Part shown: positions 10,478-21,200 of the stretch, piece by piece | Layout: the number at the start of each line of letters is the position of its first letter | Numbering within the stretch: the stretch's first letter is position 1 | NCBI RefSeq assembly: GCF_014831675.1 | Contig: NZ_VJXY01000021.1 | Coordinates: 1-64,000, forward strand | Reading direction: 5' to 3' | DNA from: Komarekiella delphini-convector SJRDD-AB1 | GTDB taxonomy: Bacteria > Cyanobacteriota > Cyanobacteriia > Cyanobacteriales > Nostocaceae | DNA: 64,000 nt | Program-made: the position numbers and the translations under genes | Notes under the pieces: model-generated | What the model saw: only the letters and a program-made list of their open reading frames with translations | The model's database searches: none | Told to the model about the DNA's origin: nothing

Positions 10478-11410
10478 TCAGCTTTTACGGAACATAACTG
10501 CCATTCCAGTTCGGAAACTCAACCAATAACCAAAAAGAGAGTAGAACCAGAATTTGTAAGAAGTCAGTGCTTTCCAAGGTTGAATAGATTCATAAACAAC
10601 GTCAATCGACCCATCAAAAAGATTTTGGTACTGATTAAAAGCACGAGTATTCATACTAAACCAGGGTGTATCGTAATAAGATCGATCAAAGAAATCTACA
10701 GGCTTCCATCCTTGGAGACGCCCTAATGATTCAAGAGCTTCACGAGTGTAGATATGAAGATGATAGGGGACATGCACTTGATTATAAAAGTCGGATACAT
10801 TGGGTTGGTTCAGATCAAGATGAGCAGCATTTGGTGTACCGATTAGAATCTGACCACCAGGTGCAAGCAAGCTATCCAACTCAGATAATAGTGTATTGGG
10901 ATCTTCAACATGTTCAATCACTTCTTGGAGCAAGATGTAATCGAATGGGCCGCGTTGGAGTGTTGTGCGATCGCCAAAGCCGTCCTGAGGAGCATAAAGG
11001 TCATAACCGTGACAATTGGTGAAGCCGTGTTGTCGCAGATACTCTAGAAATAGACCATTAGCACAGCCATAATCGAGCAACGAATGATTTTTGGAAAAAC
11101 CATGTTTTGTCAGTCTTCGAGTAAGATTTTGATAGATTAAGCGGTACTGCCACGTGAGTTTTGCCTGGGCAATAGGATATTTTGCATAGTAGTATGGCAG
11201 ATCGACAACTTCTAAACAATTAATTGTCTGACATTTAGGACATCGCCAGACATTGAAGGTTTCATGTTTAAAAGCTCTAAGATTACAGGCAAAAGTCGCA
11301 AATGCAGATTTGTCATTCTCATTGATTAAGTGATCACAAACTATACATTGAACGCGCTTTTTACTAGTTTGTTCGTTGGATAACTGGGTTTTTAAGATAC
11401 TCTTGATCAT
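10478..11410 (-). CDS. SAM-dependent methyltransferase with N-terminal Cys motifs
   Basis: 310 residues. Two CxxC pairs (CIVC near residue 23 and CPKC near 58) form a probable zinc knuckle. They are followed by a class I methyltransferase domain with LLDYGCANG (motif I) and ILLQEVIEHVEDP and GGQILIGTPN (post-motif regions). This architecture matches the methyltransferase type 11/12/23 proteins common in sugar and polyketide tailoring. It sits between the epimerase and the glycosyltransferase, so sugar O- or C-methylation is plausible. The call is firm for the fold and open for the substrate. Confidence 0.83.
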   Translation of the reverse strand: MIKSILKTQLSNEQTSKKRVQCIVCDHLINENDKSAFATFACNLRAFKHETFNVWRCPKCQTINCLEVVDLPYYYAKYPIAQAKLTWQYRLIYQNLTRRLTKHGFSKNHSLLDYGCANGLFLEYLRQHGFTNCHGYDLYAPQDGFGDRTTLQRGPFDYILLQEVIEHVEDPNTLLSELDSLLAPGGQILIGTPNAAHLDLNQPNVSDFYNQVHVPYHLHIYTREALESLGRLQGWKPVDFFDRSYYDTPWFSMNTRAFNQYQNLFDGSIDVVYESIQPWKALTSYKFWFYSLFGYWLSFRTGMAVMFRKS

Positions 11411-11595
11411 CTGTTCTTAACCTTAATTCCAAAGTGTTTTAACGGCTTCATTGAGTGGTTAGTAAATTTCTTACCCTGATTCCACCCTTTTAACTAATAC
11501 ATGAAAGATTTGTGGATAATTCATAGTGTTACGTTCATGTTTTGCCTATTTACATTTTCAAAAATTAAGATTTTTATCTTAGCAAATTGCTACAA

Positions 11596-12597
11596 CTAAA
11601 TTAGCTTTATGGTATCGGTTTTTTGTAGCCATTCCTGTGTGTACTGCATTCCCTCTTTCAGATGAATTTTGGGTTTATAGCCCAAAATTGTTTCTGCTTT
11701 AGCAATGGAATAAGCATAGGGGCGAGAGATAAAATCTATCGACTCAGGCAAAATATCAGCCTTTTTTCCAAAAAGTTTCTGTCCCTGGTAGCGCAGTTGT
11801 GCTAAAACTTTAAGTTCTTCTTTTGGCAGAGAATTAGGTACAGCTACACCTGCTATTTCTGCTAAGCGTGTGAAATACTCTTTCCAAGAAGTTTCTTGTC
11901 CGTCGGTGATATTAAAGATTTCACCGTAGGTTTCTTTTTCTATTGCCAAAAAGATGGCATCAATCAGGTTATCTACATATAGATGATTGATGACTCCTCG
12001 TCCATCATTAACATAGAAAAATAATTTTTGGCGCATTAAGAGAATCGGTTGGACTACCCAAGGAATGCTCCCTGGGCCGTAAACATCGCCTGGTCTGATG
12101 ATAATAATTCCAAAATCGGGTGGGGCATTCAGTTGTAAGATGGCTTCTTCAGCTTCTATTTTCGTTTGACAGTAAGAATTATTTTCACCAGATAACGGCC
12201 CTGATTCTGTGATGCGATCGCCATAGTTGAAGCCGTAGACCATTACACTGGAAAGATGCACGAAGGTTTTGACACCAGCATTTTTGGCGGCTTTAGCAAT
12301 GTTGACAGTACCACCTACATTTACCTCACGAAAACGCTCAAGTGACGCGCTTTCATTAGCCATGTCAGCCGTATGCAAAACAATGTCCACTCCCTGGCAG
12401 GCCTTTTGAGCAATAGCAGGATCGGTAATACTGCCCAAAATCACTTCAAAACCTAGTTCCTGCGCTTTTTTAGCTTCATCTGTGCAATGTTGCAGCCCAC
12501 GGACTTTCATCCCCTGAGCTAGGGCTAACTCAGCAGCTCGCAAGCCAATAAACCCACTAGTCCCCGATATCAAAAGCTTTTTTTGCGAGAGATTCAT
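11596..12597 (-). CDS. NAD-dependent epimerase/dehydratase (extended SDR)
   Basis: 333 residues. The N-terminal Rossmann motif is ISGTSGFIG (residues 10-18), followed by LHTADMA, a catalytic Ser-Ser in HLSSVMVYG, and YCQTK with the active-site Tyr and Lys. Then comes IRPGDVYGPG, as in nucleotide-sugar epimerases and 3-beta-hydroxysteroid dehydrogenase-like enzymes. Anabaena hgl genes also have a nearby epimerase-like gene (hgdA) needed for glycolipid deposition, so similar placement here fits a lipid-glycoside pathway. It may make the sugar donor or modify the polar head. No close orthologue assignment is claimed. Confidence 0.85.
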   Translation of the reverse strand: MNLSQKKLLISGTSGFIGLRAAELALAQGMKVRGLQHCTDEAKKAQELGFEVILGSITDPAIAQKACQGVDIVLHTADMANESASLERFREVNVGGTVNIAKAAKNAGVKTFVHLSSVMVYGFNYGDRITESGPLSGENNSYCQTKIEAEEAILQLNAPPDFGIIIIRPGDVYGPGSIPWVVQPILLMRQKLFFYVNDGRGVINHLYVDNLIDAIFLAIEKETYGEIFNITDGQETSWKEYFTRLAEIAGVAVPNSLPKEELKVLAQLRYQGQKLFGKKADILPESIDFISRPYAYSIAKAETILGYKPKIHLKEGMQYTQEWLQKTDTIKLI

Positions 12598-12656
12598 AAA
12601 ATTTAGTAACCAAACTTGGTTGAGAAATTCAGCATAATTAAGACGAAAAGCGTTGC

Positions 12657-14534
12657 TTAAATTTCGTCTTCGCCTACCTTTGCTTTCAAAGAAGCAAAAT
12701 GTTTTCCACCTAGTTCAATTTGCCCATCTGCACACCCAGTCTTTAATCTTTCGACTAGATAATCTAAATCATGAGCTATGAAATTTGTGCCATGATCTGG
12801 TTCTACCAAACTAACTAAAGCATGATTTTTCACCTGTTGATTTGCCAAGCTGGCAATACCCAGAAAGTTGAATACTCCTGATTCATAGGTTCCACAAGGT
12901 ACTGAAGGGTTGTGTACTCCAACGCAAAATTCATTAGGTTTAAACCAGTCAAATACCGGATAACCGTGGAAATGAACAATTGGTGCGCCATTTATAATTA
13001 ATTCCGGTGTGTACAAAGCAGCACCAAGACTAATGGCAAGCATTACATAAACATCATACGAAGGCTTGATATCTACTAATTGAGAGTCAACTTTCTGCGG
13101 TAGCTCTAGTAATAATCTGTCTGTCAAACCAATTCTGAGAATATCACTCTCAAGACTCAAGTTTGTTTTATTTGAGCCAGAACGAGCACTTAAAATCCAA
13201 ATATCAGGAATCTGCTTAAATTTATATTCTGCTCCTATCTTGGTTTTTAAATATCGTCTACCTATGGCATTTTGGCGAACTTCATTAATAGGCAATTCTG
13301 CAACAGGATCTAGGCTATTCCAATCTTTCTCAGTTAGCTCAATTTCACCTACATAATGTGGTGGTTCTGCGTAAGCTACAAAGCCGTAAGAAACACCAGT
13401 TCTACCATTAACGATGACATTAACAATATCTCTATGAGACTTTCTTTTAATTACCTCACTTAGCTTTGAGCCAGGAGGAAATAAATTTGTTTCTGCTAGA
13501 TAATTACTCAATGTCACTAACTTTTTGGCATAGATAGATTCTTGAGGATTAAATTTTCCTAATTTAAATTTGCTCAATGGCAGAGGCAATATGGGAACAT
13601 AGACTTTAGGAATGAGTGATTTTAAGACAAAATTGTTTATTTCATGGCGAGAGAATACAGAATCAGACAGATTCATGTTTAAGATTGAAAACTGAGTATC
13701 AGAAACTCCAATTACAATTTCTGAAAATGTTCTGATTAGAGCATTTAATCCAATTTTTATTTTCTGTTGATAGGGAGTTTGCGAATTAACAAACTCTTGA
13801 TCTAAATCTGTCAGGACAATTATCTGAGTATTCGTGGGGTCTTCAACATATTTAGCTGCACACTCTTCAGCCCAACCTATTAAGCGAGCAATTCCTGAAA
13901 CCGATATTTTGCGGTCTTTCAAAATAAAGCGAGAATAAAATTGATACAGCTTCTCAGCTACAAATGTCTCTACTCGACTTCTTACAGAAGGTAGCCTATC
14001 TACATCAATTACAGCATTGATACTAGTTTTAACTACTCTAGTTTTGATGCTTTGCTTCCAGTTAATAAATGGTATCTTAATTTCATAACAAAAATCTTTT
14101 GTAGCTTGTTGCCAAGGTGTAACTTTTACCCCATGTTCTCGGAATTTTTGTTCTAGTTCGGCTCTAAATTTAATAATTTTGGTATTTTTATATCCATTTT
14201 TTAGAGGTCGAAAGGTAACAGTTAACCTTTGAGCCATTAGCCTTGGATCAATAATCGGTTGCTTGAACTCTGGATTTGATTCATCGCCTACTTCTCCAAT
14301 TAAACGACCAATTGTTTGCAAGCTTAAACCTTGAGCAAGTGGCATAGGAGAAGAATTATCAAGGTTGCGATCGCGTTGCAGAAATGCTACAATTTCCGAT
14401 TTATGTTCAACTAAATGTGCCTGAATATCTTGTGTTATTACTCCTTTAGGAGAACGAATATTTAATGTTTCATTTTCAACCCAAATATCTACACCTTGTT
14501 GTCTAAGACTATTCACAATTTCGGTTGTATTCAT
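12657..14534 (-). CDS. TubC-type docking domain fused to an unrecognised ~560-residue region
   Basis: Residues 1-55 (opening MNTTEIVNSLRQQGVDIWVE, with a Gly-Val-Ile turn and HKSEIVAFLQ) match the TubC N-terminal docking domain used by NRPS and hybrid PKS proteins to bind a partner module. The remaining about 570 residues carry no motif I recognise: no carrier Ser, no HHxxxDG, no adenylation core, no SAM motif and no clear membrane helices. Striking conserved-looking patches are FHGYPVFDWFKPNEFCVGVHNPSVPCG and GTNFIAHDLDYLVERLKTG near the C terminus. The gene lies 15 bases after the free ACP, so it very likely acts on or with that carrier. Its function is unknown. Confidence 0.8.
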   Translation of the reverse strand: MNTTEIVNSLRQQGVDIWVENETLNIRSPKGVITQDIQAHLVEHKSEIVAFLQRDRNLDNSSPMPLAQGLSLQTIGRLIGEVGDESNPEFKQPIIDPRLMAQRLTVTFRPLKNGYKNTKIIKFRAELEQKFREHGVKVTPWQQATKDFCYEIKIPFINWKQSIKTRVVKTSINAVIDVDRLPSVRSRVETFVAEKLYQFYSRFILKDRKISVSGIARLIGWAEECAAKYVEDPTNTQIIVLTDLDQEFVNSQTPYQQKIKIGLNALIRTFSEIVIGVSDTQFSILNMNLSDSVFSRHEINNFVLKSLIPKVYVPILPLPLSKFKLGKFNPQESIYAKKLVTLSNYLAETNLFPPGSKLSEVIKRKSHRDIVNVIVNGRTGVSYGFVAYAEPPHYVGEIELTEKDWNSLDPVAELPINEVRQNAIGRRYLKTKIGAEYKFKQIPDIWILSARSGSNKTNLSLESDILRIGLTDRLLLELPQKVDSQLVDIKPSYDVYVMLAISLGAALYTPELIINGAPIVHFHGYPVFDWFKPNEFCVGVHNPSVPCGTYESGVFNFLGIASLANQQVKNHALVSLVEPDHGTNFIAHDLDYLVERLKTGCADGQIELGGKHFASLKAKVGEDEI

Positions 14535-14549
14535 AGTTTTAAGTAAAAA

Positions 14550-14855
14550 CTAAATTTCAAATGTTTCTGACTCTGAAGCTTGAAGTTCTTCAGCTAAACG
14601 CTGGGAAAGTAATTCAATAGTAGGGTAATGCCACAGCACCAAAGGAGACAATTGAAATCCTAATAACTTTCCTGTTTGAGCAGCCAAAAGCATCCCCTGA
14701 ACTGAATCTAAGCCGTAGCTATCTAAAGGCTCTGTGATACTTATTTCATCGGGATTAACTTTTAGCAATTCAGCAATGTGAGAGACTAGCCAGACTTGAA
14801 TTTCTTCAGCCGTGTAATATGGCTTTGCAGTTGAATTAGGAATAAACTTGCTCAT
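14550..14855 (-). CDS. Free-standing acyl/peptidyl carrier protein
   Basis: 101 residues forming one carrier domain. The phosphopantetheine attachment serine sits in YGLDSVQGM near residue 50, preceded by the usual helix (IAELLKVNPDEISITEPL) and followed by WHYPTIELLSQRLAEEL. A GAGG stands 7 bases before the ATG. It is placed between the condensation-fold acyltransferase and the TubC-fused protein, so it is likely the carrier from or to which the acyl chain is passed at release. It differs from the two near-identical ACPs in the synthase (MEADLGIDSIKR type), which suggests a separate partner rather than a spare copy. Confidence 0.93.
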   Translation of the reverse strand: MSKFIPNSTAKPYYTAEEIQVWLVSHIAELLKVNPDEISITEPLDSYGLDSVQGMLLAAQTGKLLGFQLSPLVLWHYPTIELLSQRLAEELQASESETFEI

Positions 14856-14997
14856 TTATATACCTCAAAATAACAGTATTAGACAATACTGATAGTAGTA
14901 AAATGGTATTTATATACCGGAGTTATTTAGATTATTATCCAGTATAAAAATGTATATTACGTCATGATCAAGATTGACAACATCAATCAAAGTACAA

Positions 14998-16353
14998 TTA
15001 TTTGGCTGAGTAAGAAATGCACATATCGTATGTAAAATGAAGGTTAAATTTTAAATTGCAAACATCAAAAATGCATGACATTACATTGTTTACCAGACCC
15101 TCCATCGTATCCTGACTGATTGAAGGCTCTGAAAACACGAAATTCAACAGCATTTTTCCCTGAAAGGTTGAAGCATGGGTAATAAACATACCTGCATATA
15201 AAGAATGTGAGCCAGCGAAACTAATTTCTTCTAATTCAAATTCACCGTAAATTTTGGGAATATTTACTTTGCCAGCATTGGAGACAGATACCGTGGCTGC
15301 GACTTCTTTGGGTTGTATGAAACAAAAATTGATAAGATCCTTAGTAATTAGCGCCATTTTGAAGATATCACCTTGCTTTGTACCAGTTTCCAGCTTTTGT
15401 TTGACCTCCCTAGCTAATTCCCAGAATGAAGTATTTTTTTGTATAGTGTAAAAGCCCATCATAGAGGAAGCTAATACACCCATTTGCTTATCACTGATTG
15501 CAGGTTCAATATGTCTCCTCAAATCAAAATATGATAGGCAATTCACTCGTACATCTTTTCTATTTACTTTAGTTATTTTTTTCGCTACTGTAAACATTAA
15601 TGCAGCACATAAAGCGCTATTTACTGTCGTACTTTCTTGCCGACAACGATTTACAAACTGTTGGGTTAGTTCTGGGTCAAGTTGTCTATGAATAAGATTG
15701 CAACGACGTTGTGCAATGGGTGCGTACTTCTCAAAACCTAATGTTTTTGGTCGATGCCAAATCTTTTGAACTGCCAGCCGCAACAAAAAGCGTAGACTAC
15801 TTATTCTACCTTTAAAACCCTTTGTCCATTCAGGTAATAGTTCTTCGGTAGGTGGGAGCGGAGCTAACTTAGTAACTGGGTTAATGACCTCGCCAGACAC
15901 AATTTTTTGACAATAAGTCAAGATTTCTGAGTGCAGTTGTATGCATGATAAACCATCTGCGATCGCATGGTGTACTGTTGTAATTAAATAACTGATATGT
16001 TTATCACTTAAAGCATGAACTAGCACCACTCGCAGCAGACCTTTACTACTATCAATTTCCTCGTTCATCTCTTCATAAACGACTTCTTGCCACTGCTGAG
16101 CCTCTAACTTGTTCACAACACGCAAAGTAATCTTTGTTTGATCACTTTGAAAGTAGAGACTATTCTTAGAACGAACAATCTGAGAATTAAGACGGGGATG
16201 ACGATACTGAACTATGTCTAAAGCCTGTTTAAGAATTTCTTCGTTGAGTGCTCCCTTGATGCGACTAATAGTCAGTATATTCCAAGTTTTGGCACGCCTA
16301 TTTAAGATTTCCATAGCTTGCTCAAGGCGACCCAGCTTTCTATTATCAGTCAT
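14998..16353 (-). CDS. Condensation/acyltransferase-fold enzyme (HHxxxDG)
   Basis: 451 residues of the CoA/ACP-dependent acyltransferase superfamily that includes NRPS condensation domains, PapA5 and wax ester synthases. The catalytic HHAIADG is at about residues 127-133, N-terminal GRLEQAMEILNRR is PapA-like, and the second subdomain has VSNAGKVNIP in the region where condensation domains carry the conserved latch. It is a stand-alone protein, as in PapA5, which releases polyketide lipids by esterifying them to an alcohol. Here it is the best candidate for chain release from ACP, in place of the thioester reductase of HglB. The alcohol or amine partner is unknown. Confidence 0.82.
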   Translation of the reverse strand: MTDNRKLGRLEQAMEILNRRAKTWNILTISRIKGALNEEILKQALDIVQYRHPRLNSQIVRSKNSLYFQSDQTKITLRVVNKLEAQQWQEVVYEEMNEEIDSSKGLLRVVLVHALSDKHISYLITTVHHAIADGLSCIQLHSEILTYCQKIVSGEVINPVTKLAPLPPTEELLPEWTKGFKGRISSLRFLLRLAVQKIWHRPKTLGFEKYAPIAQRRCNLIHRQLDPELTQQFVNRCRQESTTVNSALCAALMFTVAKKITKVNRKDVRVNCLSYFDLRRHIEPAISDKQMGVLASSMMGFYTIQKNTSFWELAREVKQKLETGTKQGDIFKMALITKDLINFCFIQPKEVAATVSVSNAGKVNIPKIYGEFELEEISFAGSHSLYAGMFITHASTFQGKMLLNFVFSEPSISQDTMEGLVNNVMSCIFDVCNLKFNLHFTYDMCISYSAK

Positions 16354-16424
16354 TATTTTTCCTTTGATCTAATTTTATTAGACTTCTCACACAAATATTT
16401 TTGACATTGCTGGATTTTAAAGCC

Positions 16425-18119
16425 TTAATCTTTATCTAATAAATTAATGTAAATCATTGGTAAATACTGATTGTAATCATCTGGAATTTGTAATCCTTGA
16501 ATTTTTAAACTTTGTATTCGGTACAAATATCCGGCTCCAGTCATGATGTGGTGAGCAACATCAACTACCCGACGATTATTTGGCTCAGATAAATAAGAAC
16601 CTTTCACCCAGTCATTAAAGCTGCCTATTGCAGGGCCACACCAGATTTGATAATCAATTTCCCGACCTTTTTCACCAGAATTAGACCACCGAGAAGATAA
16701 TCCGAGATACCAGCGAAAAATTAAAGCCATTTTTAGTTTTGAGTTGCTGGCTGCTTTGATTAATTTATCGGGGCTACGCTGGGACAAATAGTTAACTGTT
16801 TCTTGCCAAACTGCTTCTAGACTATTTCTAAAAATTTGTTTTTCTAACTTCTCTCTTTCCTGAATAGGAATGTCTTCTATCGAGTCATAGGTTTTGTATA
16901 AATCAAACAGTTTTTGGGCGCGTAGAGGAAAGAGAGTCCCTTTTTTTAGTACTTGAAGTTTCACCCCCATTTCAAACATATCTGCGGCTGGAGCCATCAT
17001 CACATCAGTCATCTCGGCTTGAGCCAACAATTGTTTGGTATATTGAGAAGCCCCAGATTCAATGCATGATTGATTAATGGAGCCAGTTACCACATAAGCA
17101 GCACCCATCATAAAGGCTGCTAAAGCTGATTGTGGTGTGGCAATTCCTCCTGCTACTCCCACTCTAACTGGTGTTTGGTAATGATATTTTTCCTGAATTT
17201 CATCGCGCAAAGCAATCATAGAAGGCAACAAACAAATCAAGGGACGATTGTCTGTATGACCACCAGAATCAGCCTCGACGGTAATATCATCAGCCATCGG
17301 AACTTTGGCTGCAAGAGTTGCTTGTAACTCAGTTATTAATCCTTGCTCAACAAGTTCTTTGAGGATTCTAGCTGGTGCTGGTTGGATAAATTTAGTCGCT
17401 ACTTCTCGGCGAGAAATTTTGGCAATGACTTTATTTTTGATTTCAATTTGATTGGCGTCATTTAAACCAAGTCCAGCAGCACGGTAGTAGACGATGTTAG
17501 GAGTCAAATCGAGAAATGCTGAAGCTTCTACCGTTCTTACCTGATATTTGAGGTATAAATCTACCGCACGCCGTTCAATTGCGGGTTCATTGGGACTGTG
17601 AATTAAATTAAAAGCATAGGGCCCTTGAGGTAAAGCTTGTTGAATGCGATTAATCGCTACTTCTAAACGCTCAGGAGTTAAACCACCTGCGCCAAAGGAA
17701 CTTAAAATTTGTTGTTTTCCGAGTGCAATGACCATTTCTTCAGAAGCGATACCACCAGCCATTGCACCAGTGACATAGGCATATTTGACGCCATGAAAGG
17801 AAATAAAATTGGGATCTCCTAATTGTTGAATGCGAATTGGTGGTACATATGTCAGCAGTTCTACTTGTGATGTTGTGCCATTATCAGCAAGAGATAAATA
17901 TCCTTCGTTAGTGACACCGATTTTTCCAGCAACTTTAACGATGTAGCAAGGTTTATCTAATACCATCAATTTCTCTTTGATGGCTCTCTGTTCAAAAGAT
18001 ATAGATTCTAAAGAACCTTTCCAAACTTGGTTTTGCTTATAAGAATAAGCGGAAAAGCCAAGACTATTAACATGTTTGTTGAGTACCGTATCTACAGCTT
18101 GCATAATAGTTGTGTACAT
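16425..18119 (-). CDS. PfaD-family enoylreductase
   Basis: 564 residues of the FMN-dependent, nitronate-monooxygenase-like TIM barrel used as trans-acting enoylreductase by PUFA synthases (PfaD) and several trans-AT polyketide systems. Recognisable stretches include YAYVTGAMAGGIASEEMVIALG, LSSFGAGGL, ADSGGHTDNRPL (FMN/His region) and VGVAGGIATPQSALAAFMMGAAYVVTGSINQ. The C-terminal region contains YQIWCGPAIGSFNDWVKGSYL, normal for PfaD. It would saturate enoyl-ACP intermediates and so set the degree of reduction. The start is uncertain: a second ATG lies at residue 6 and no good ribosome site precedes either. It follows the synthase subunit gene after a mobile repeat. Confidence 0.93.
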   Translation of the reverse strand: MYTTIMQAVDTVLNKHVNSLGFSAYSYKQNQVWKGSLESISFEQRAIKEKLMVLDKPCYIVKVAGKIGVTNEGYLSLADNGTTSQVELLTYVPPIRIQQLGDPNFISFHGVKYAYVTGAMAGGIASEEMVIALGKQQILSSFGAGGLTPERLEVAINRIQQALPQGPYAFNLIHSPNEPAIERRAVDLYLKYQVRTVEASAFLDLTPNIVYYRAAGLGLNDANQIEIKNKVIAKISRREVATKFIQPAPARILKELVEQGLITELQATLAAKVPMADDITVEADSGGHTDNRPLICLLPSMIALRDEIQEKYHYQTPVRVGVAGGIATPQSALAAFMMGAAYVVTGSINQSCIESGASQYTKQLLAQAEMTDVMMAPAADMFEMGVKLQVLKKGTLFPLRAQKLFDLYKTYDSIEDIPIQEREKLEKQIFRNSLEAVWQETVNYLSQRSPDKLIKAASNSKLKMALIFRWYLGLSSRWSNSGEKGREIDYQIWCGPAIGSFNDWVKGSYLSEPNNRRVVDVAHHIMTGAGYLYRIQSLKIQGLQIPDDYNQYLPMIYINLLDKD

Positions 18120-18122
18120 AGA

Positions 18123-18276
18123 AGAAGTAATTAACCACAGAGAGAAGTCGGAGCGGCAGCTTCCGCCGTTGGCGCAGCCCGCTGTAGGAAACTTTTAAAG
18201 ACAGGCATCTTCACTTCAGTGTGAACACTGACAAACACTGATGAATTTGTACCTCAGCCGACTAGGAAACGCTATA
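18123..18276. repeat. Interrupted copy of a MITE-like repeat
   Basis: AGAAGTAATTAACCACAG (18123-18140) and TTTGTACCTCAGCCGACTA (from 18246), ending GAAACGCTATA (18266-18276), match the internal and right-end parts of the element at 25028-25123. Here about 91 extra bases separate the two blocks, including a GC-rich Nostoc-type palindrome (GCGGCAGCTTCCGCC and on), so another repeat appears to have inserted. The left terminal inverted repeat is missing. The element fills the gap between the CLF-AT gene and pfaD. Confidence 0.75.
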
Positions 18277-18285
18277 AGCTATCAC

Positions 18286-21200
18286 TTATTGATTAAGCAA
18301 TTTTTGAACAGTAGATAATTGTAATTGGATGATTGCACTTAGTTGCTTGCTAGATTCTTGTCTAGCTTCTAAAAAAGCAGCGTGAGCTTTACTTGTATTG
18401 CAATTATTGACAATCAGTTTTTGAAACTGAGACTTATTGAAATTGGATAAGGAGCCTGTATAACTAAAATAGTTAGATACATTAACAGAATTCTGAAAGC
18501 TTTGAGTAAGTTTTTGTTGATTGACATTTGATTTTGAAGGTTGTAACTGTTCTTTTGGTTCCGAGTAGTTGTTGATCAAAGTTGAAGCCTGAAGAGAATT
18601 AATGACTTCCAATTCTCTAAAAATAGGCGTTTTTTCAGCAGGTTTATGCATGATACCAGCTTGATTTTGAAAAATTTTGCGGTTTTCTTCGTTCAGGATT
18701 GTGGCAGTAATTGAATTGCCACCCAAGGTAACAGTTTTAAGAGTTGTTGTACTTTGATTGGTAGTTTCTTCAGTGAAACTGTAAAGTGGCGATAAGTCCA
18801 AATCAACTTGATGGCTGATGAGTTTTGCTAATGCTTTGACAATAGAAGTATGGTCATCTACACCTTTGCGATTTAGGGATACTGTGATGTGTTCTTTATT
18901 TGTGAGAATTTGATCAATCCATCTAGAACAAACACTACCAGCGCCGGCTTCCAGAAATATTCGCGCACCATCAGCATAGACACGGTTAACTAATCGTGGA
19001 AAATCAAGTTGTTCACACTGGGTTTTCGCAATACTGCGAGCGATGGCTTCGCCAACGCCAAGGGCGGACGCTTCACTATCAAGTGTGATAGGTTGATAAT
19101 CACCTGCGGAATAAAAGACAATATCTGGGATATTTTTAGATGGTAAATTGTTTAATTTTACCAACTCGTCATACTGCGATCGCATTACCTCGCAATGGAT
19201 TACATGGTCGAAGGGAGCCGCAAAAGCATTGCAACCTAAAGTTTCAATTACTCTCTGACAAGCTGCCGTTTCACCAGCGATTAAAACTTCTTCTGGTGTA
19301 TTTATCTGAGTTAAATAAACACGATTCTCAGATTTAAGACATTCTCTGACCTGAGATGGAGTGGCCATGAGAACATAAATACTCCAAAAATCTTTGTCTT
19401 GTGAATCTGGTGCATCTGGCAATCCCCAATACTCACGCACAGCATTTTTCGGGCCAGATAACTTGTTTCCAAACAGTGAGGATGAGTTTAAGGTGTTACT
19501 CCCACCATGAAAATTACTCCAAACTCCTTGAGCAACCATCATGCTAGTTTCACCAAGGCTATAGCCAAATACATATTGTGGTTTGACTTGGAAATCATCT
19601 CGAATAATTGTAGTAATGAGTCGAGAATAAGCTATTTCCGTTTCAAACATTGATAAGGAATCATCTAGAAATTGCTGTTCAAGAGTTTCTAGTTGTCTGG
19701 TTGACAATTTCTGCAAACTTCGGGGATAAAGTTGCTGATGAATTTTGGTGGCACGGCTAGCAAGACTATTAAATAGTGGGTCACTGAAGACTTTCGGAAA
19801 TAAACGGAAGAGATTTTGAGCAATGCCAATATAAGAATTGACTGCTGCTGGATAAACGTAAGCTAACGCTCCAGTCTTACCTAGTGGTTTAGCTGTGAAA
19901 TAACTACCGAGTGGTGTTTGCCAGTCTGCGTTTCGCTCAAAAGCGCTATTGACACCCTTACGCGCAGATGCAATTTCTTTAACTAATTCTTGCTGATTAC
20001 GTCCTGCGATCGCTAAAGTATATTTTGTCTGTGAACGCTTTTGAAAGGTAACAAATGTCTGGCTAGCAGTAGTTGATAAAGCAGAACTGTTTTCAATGTT
20101 TTGTTGCAGATGATCCAAAGCTTCTAATAAATTTGAGCGCTCATTACCTGCTATGGGAAAAAGATAATAAGGTGTTTGCTGCAAATACCTGCTGCTGCGC
20201 TCTTGTTGATTGGGTTCTTCTGACAAAATTAAATGGGCATAAGTTCCATCACACCCCATACCATTAATTGCTGCTATTCTCTTGATGCCGTCCTTACCAA
20301 ACAACCAAGATCTTGAGTCCGTGGCGACATAAAAAGGACTGCCTTGCCAAACTTCTGGTGTTTTGACGCCAGACCAGTTGGGGGTGGCCGGAATATATCT
20401 GTAATAGAGACAGAGAGCGGTTTTGATCAGGCTAGCAATTCCTGAAGCTACATAAGTATGACCAATATTGGCTTTGACACTACCCAGCGCACAGTACAAA
20501 TCATTTCCCTGTGGGGGATAAGCTTGGATCAAACCCGTGATTTCGGCTGCATCTTCTTGAGGAATGCCGCTACCGCAAACTTCTACATAGTTCACCTCTG
20601 TGGGGTGAATACCTGCGCTCTGGAAAGCTTGATTGCAGACTTCGTTAACAGTTTCCGTATCTATAGAGATAGAATGGGCTTGCCCAAAACTAATGGCATC
20701 AATGACTGCATAAATGCGATCCGCTCCCGGACTCGTTAACACTGCGCTATCGCCGTTTTGTTGGGCAGTTTCGTAACGCTTCAGAACAACGACGCCTGCA
20801 CCTTCGCCAATCATCCACCCATTCGCTTTCTGGTCATAACTTAAGGTATTAACACCAGTATTAACCTTTGCAAATAGATTTCGCAGCAAGACATTTTCCA
20901 CCCCTCCTGCCAAATCGACAGCACCAACAACCACAGCATCGACTTCCCCAGTAGTTAGTAGCATTTGTGCCACTTCCAACGCTTTGAAGGCAGAAGTTTC
21001 CACCGCAGTTACAGTAAATGCCGGGCCAGTGAAATTCCACAGGGCAGAAATCCGACTCGCCATGATATTACCGATGTAACTTAGATATTCACCAATATCT
21101 ACTTGATGATGGATACTATCTTTGACAATGGTTTCTAGTTGAGCAACTTTGTCCGCAGGTAAAGCTATGTTTGCAGCATTCAGTCCATCTTTGAGCTGCC

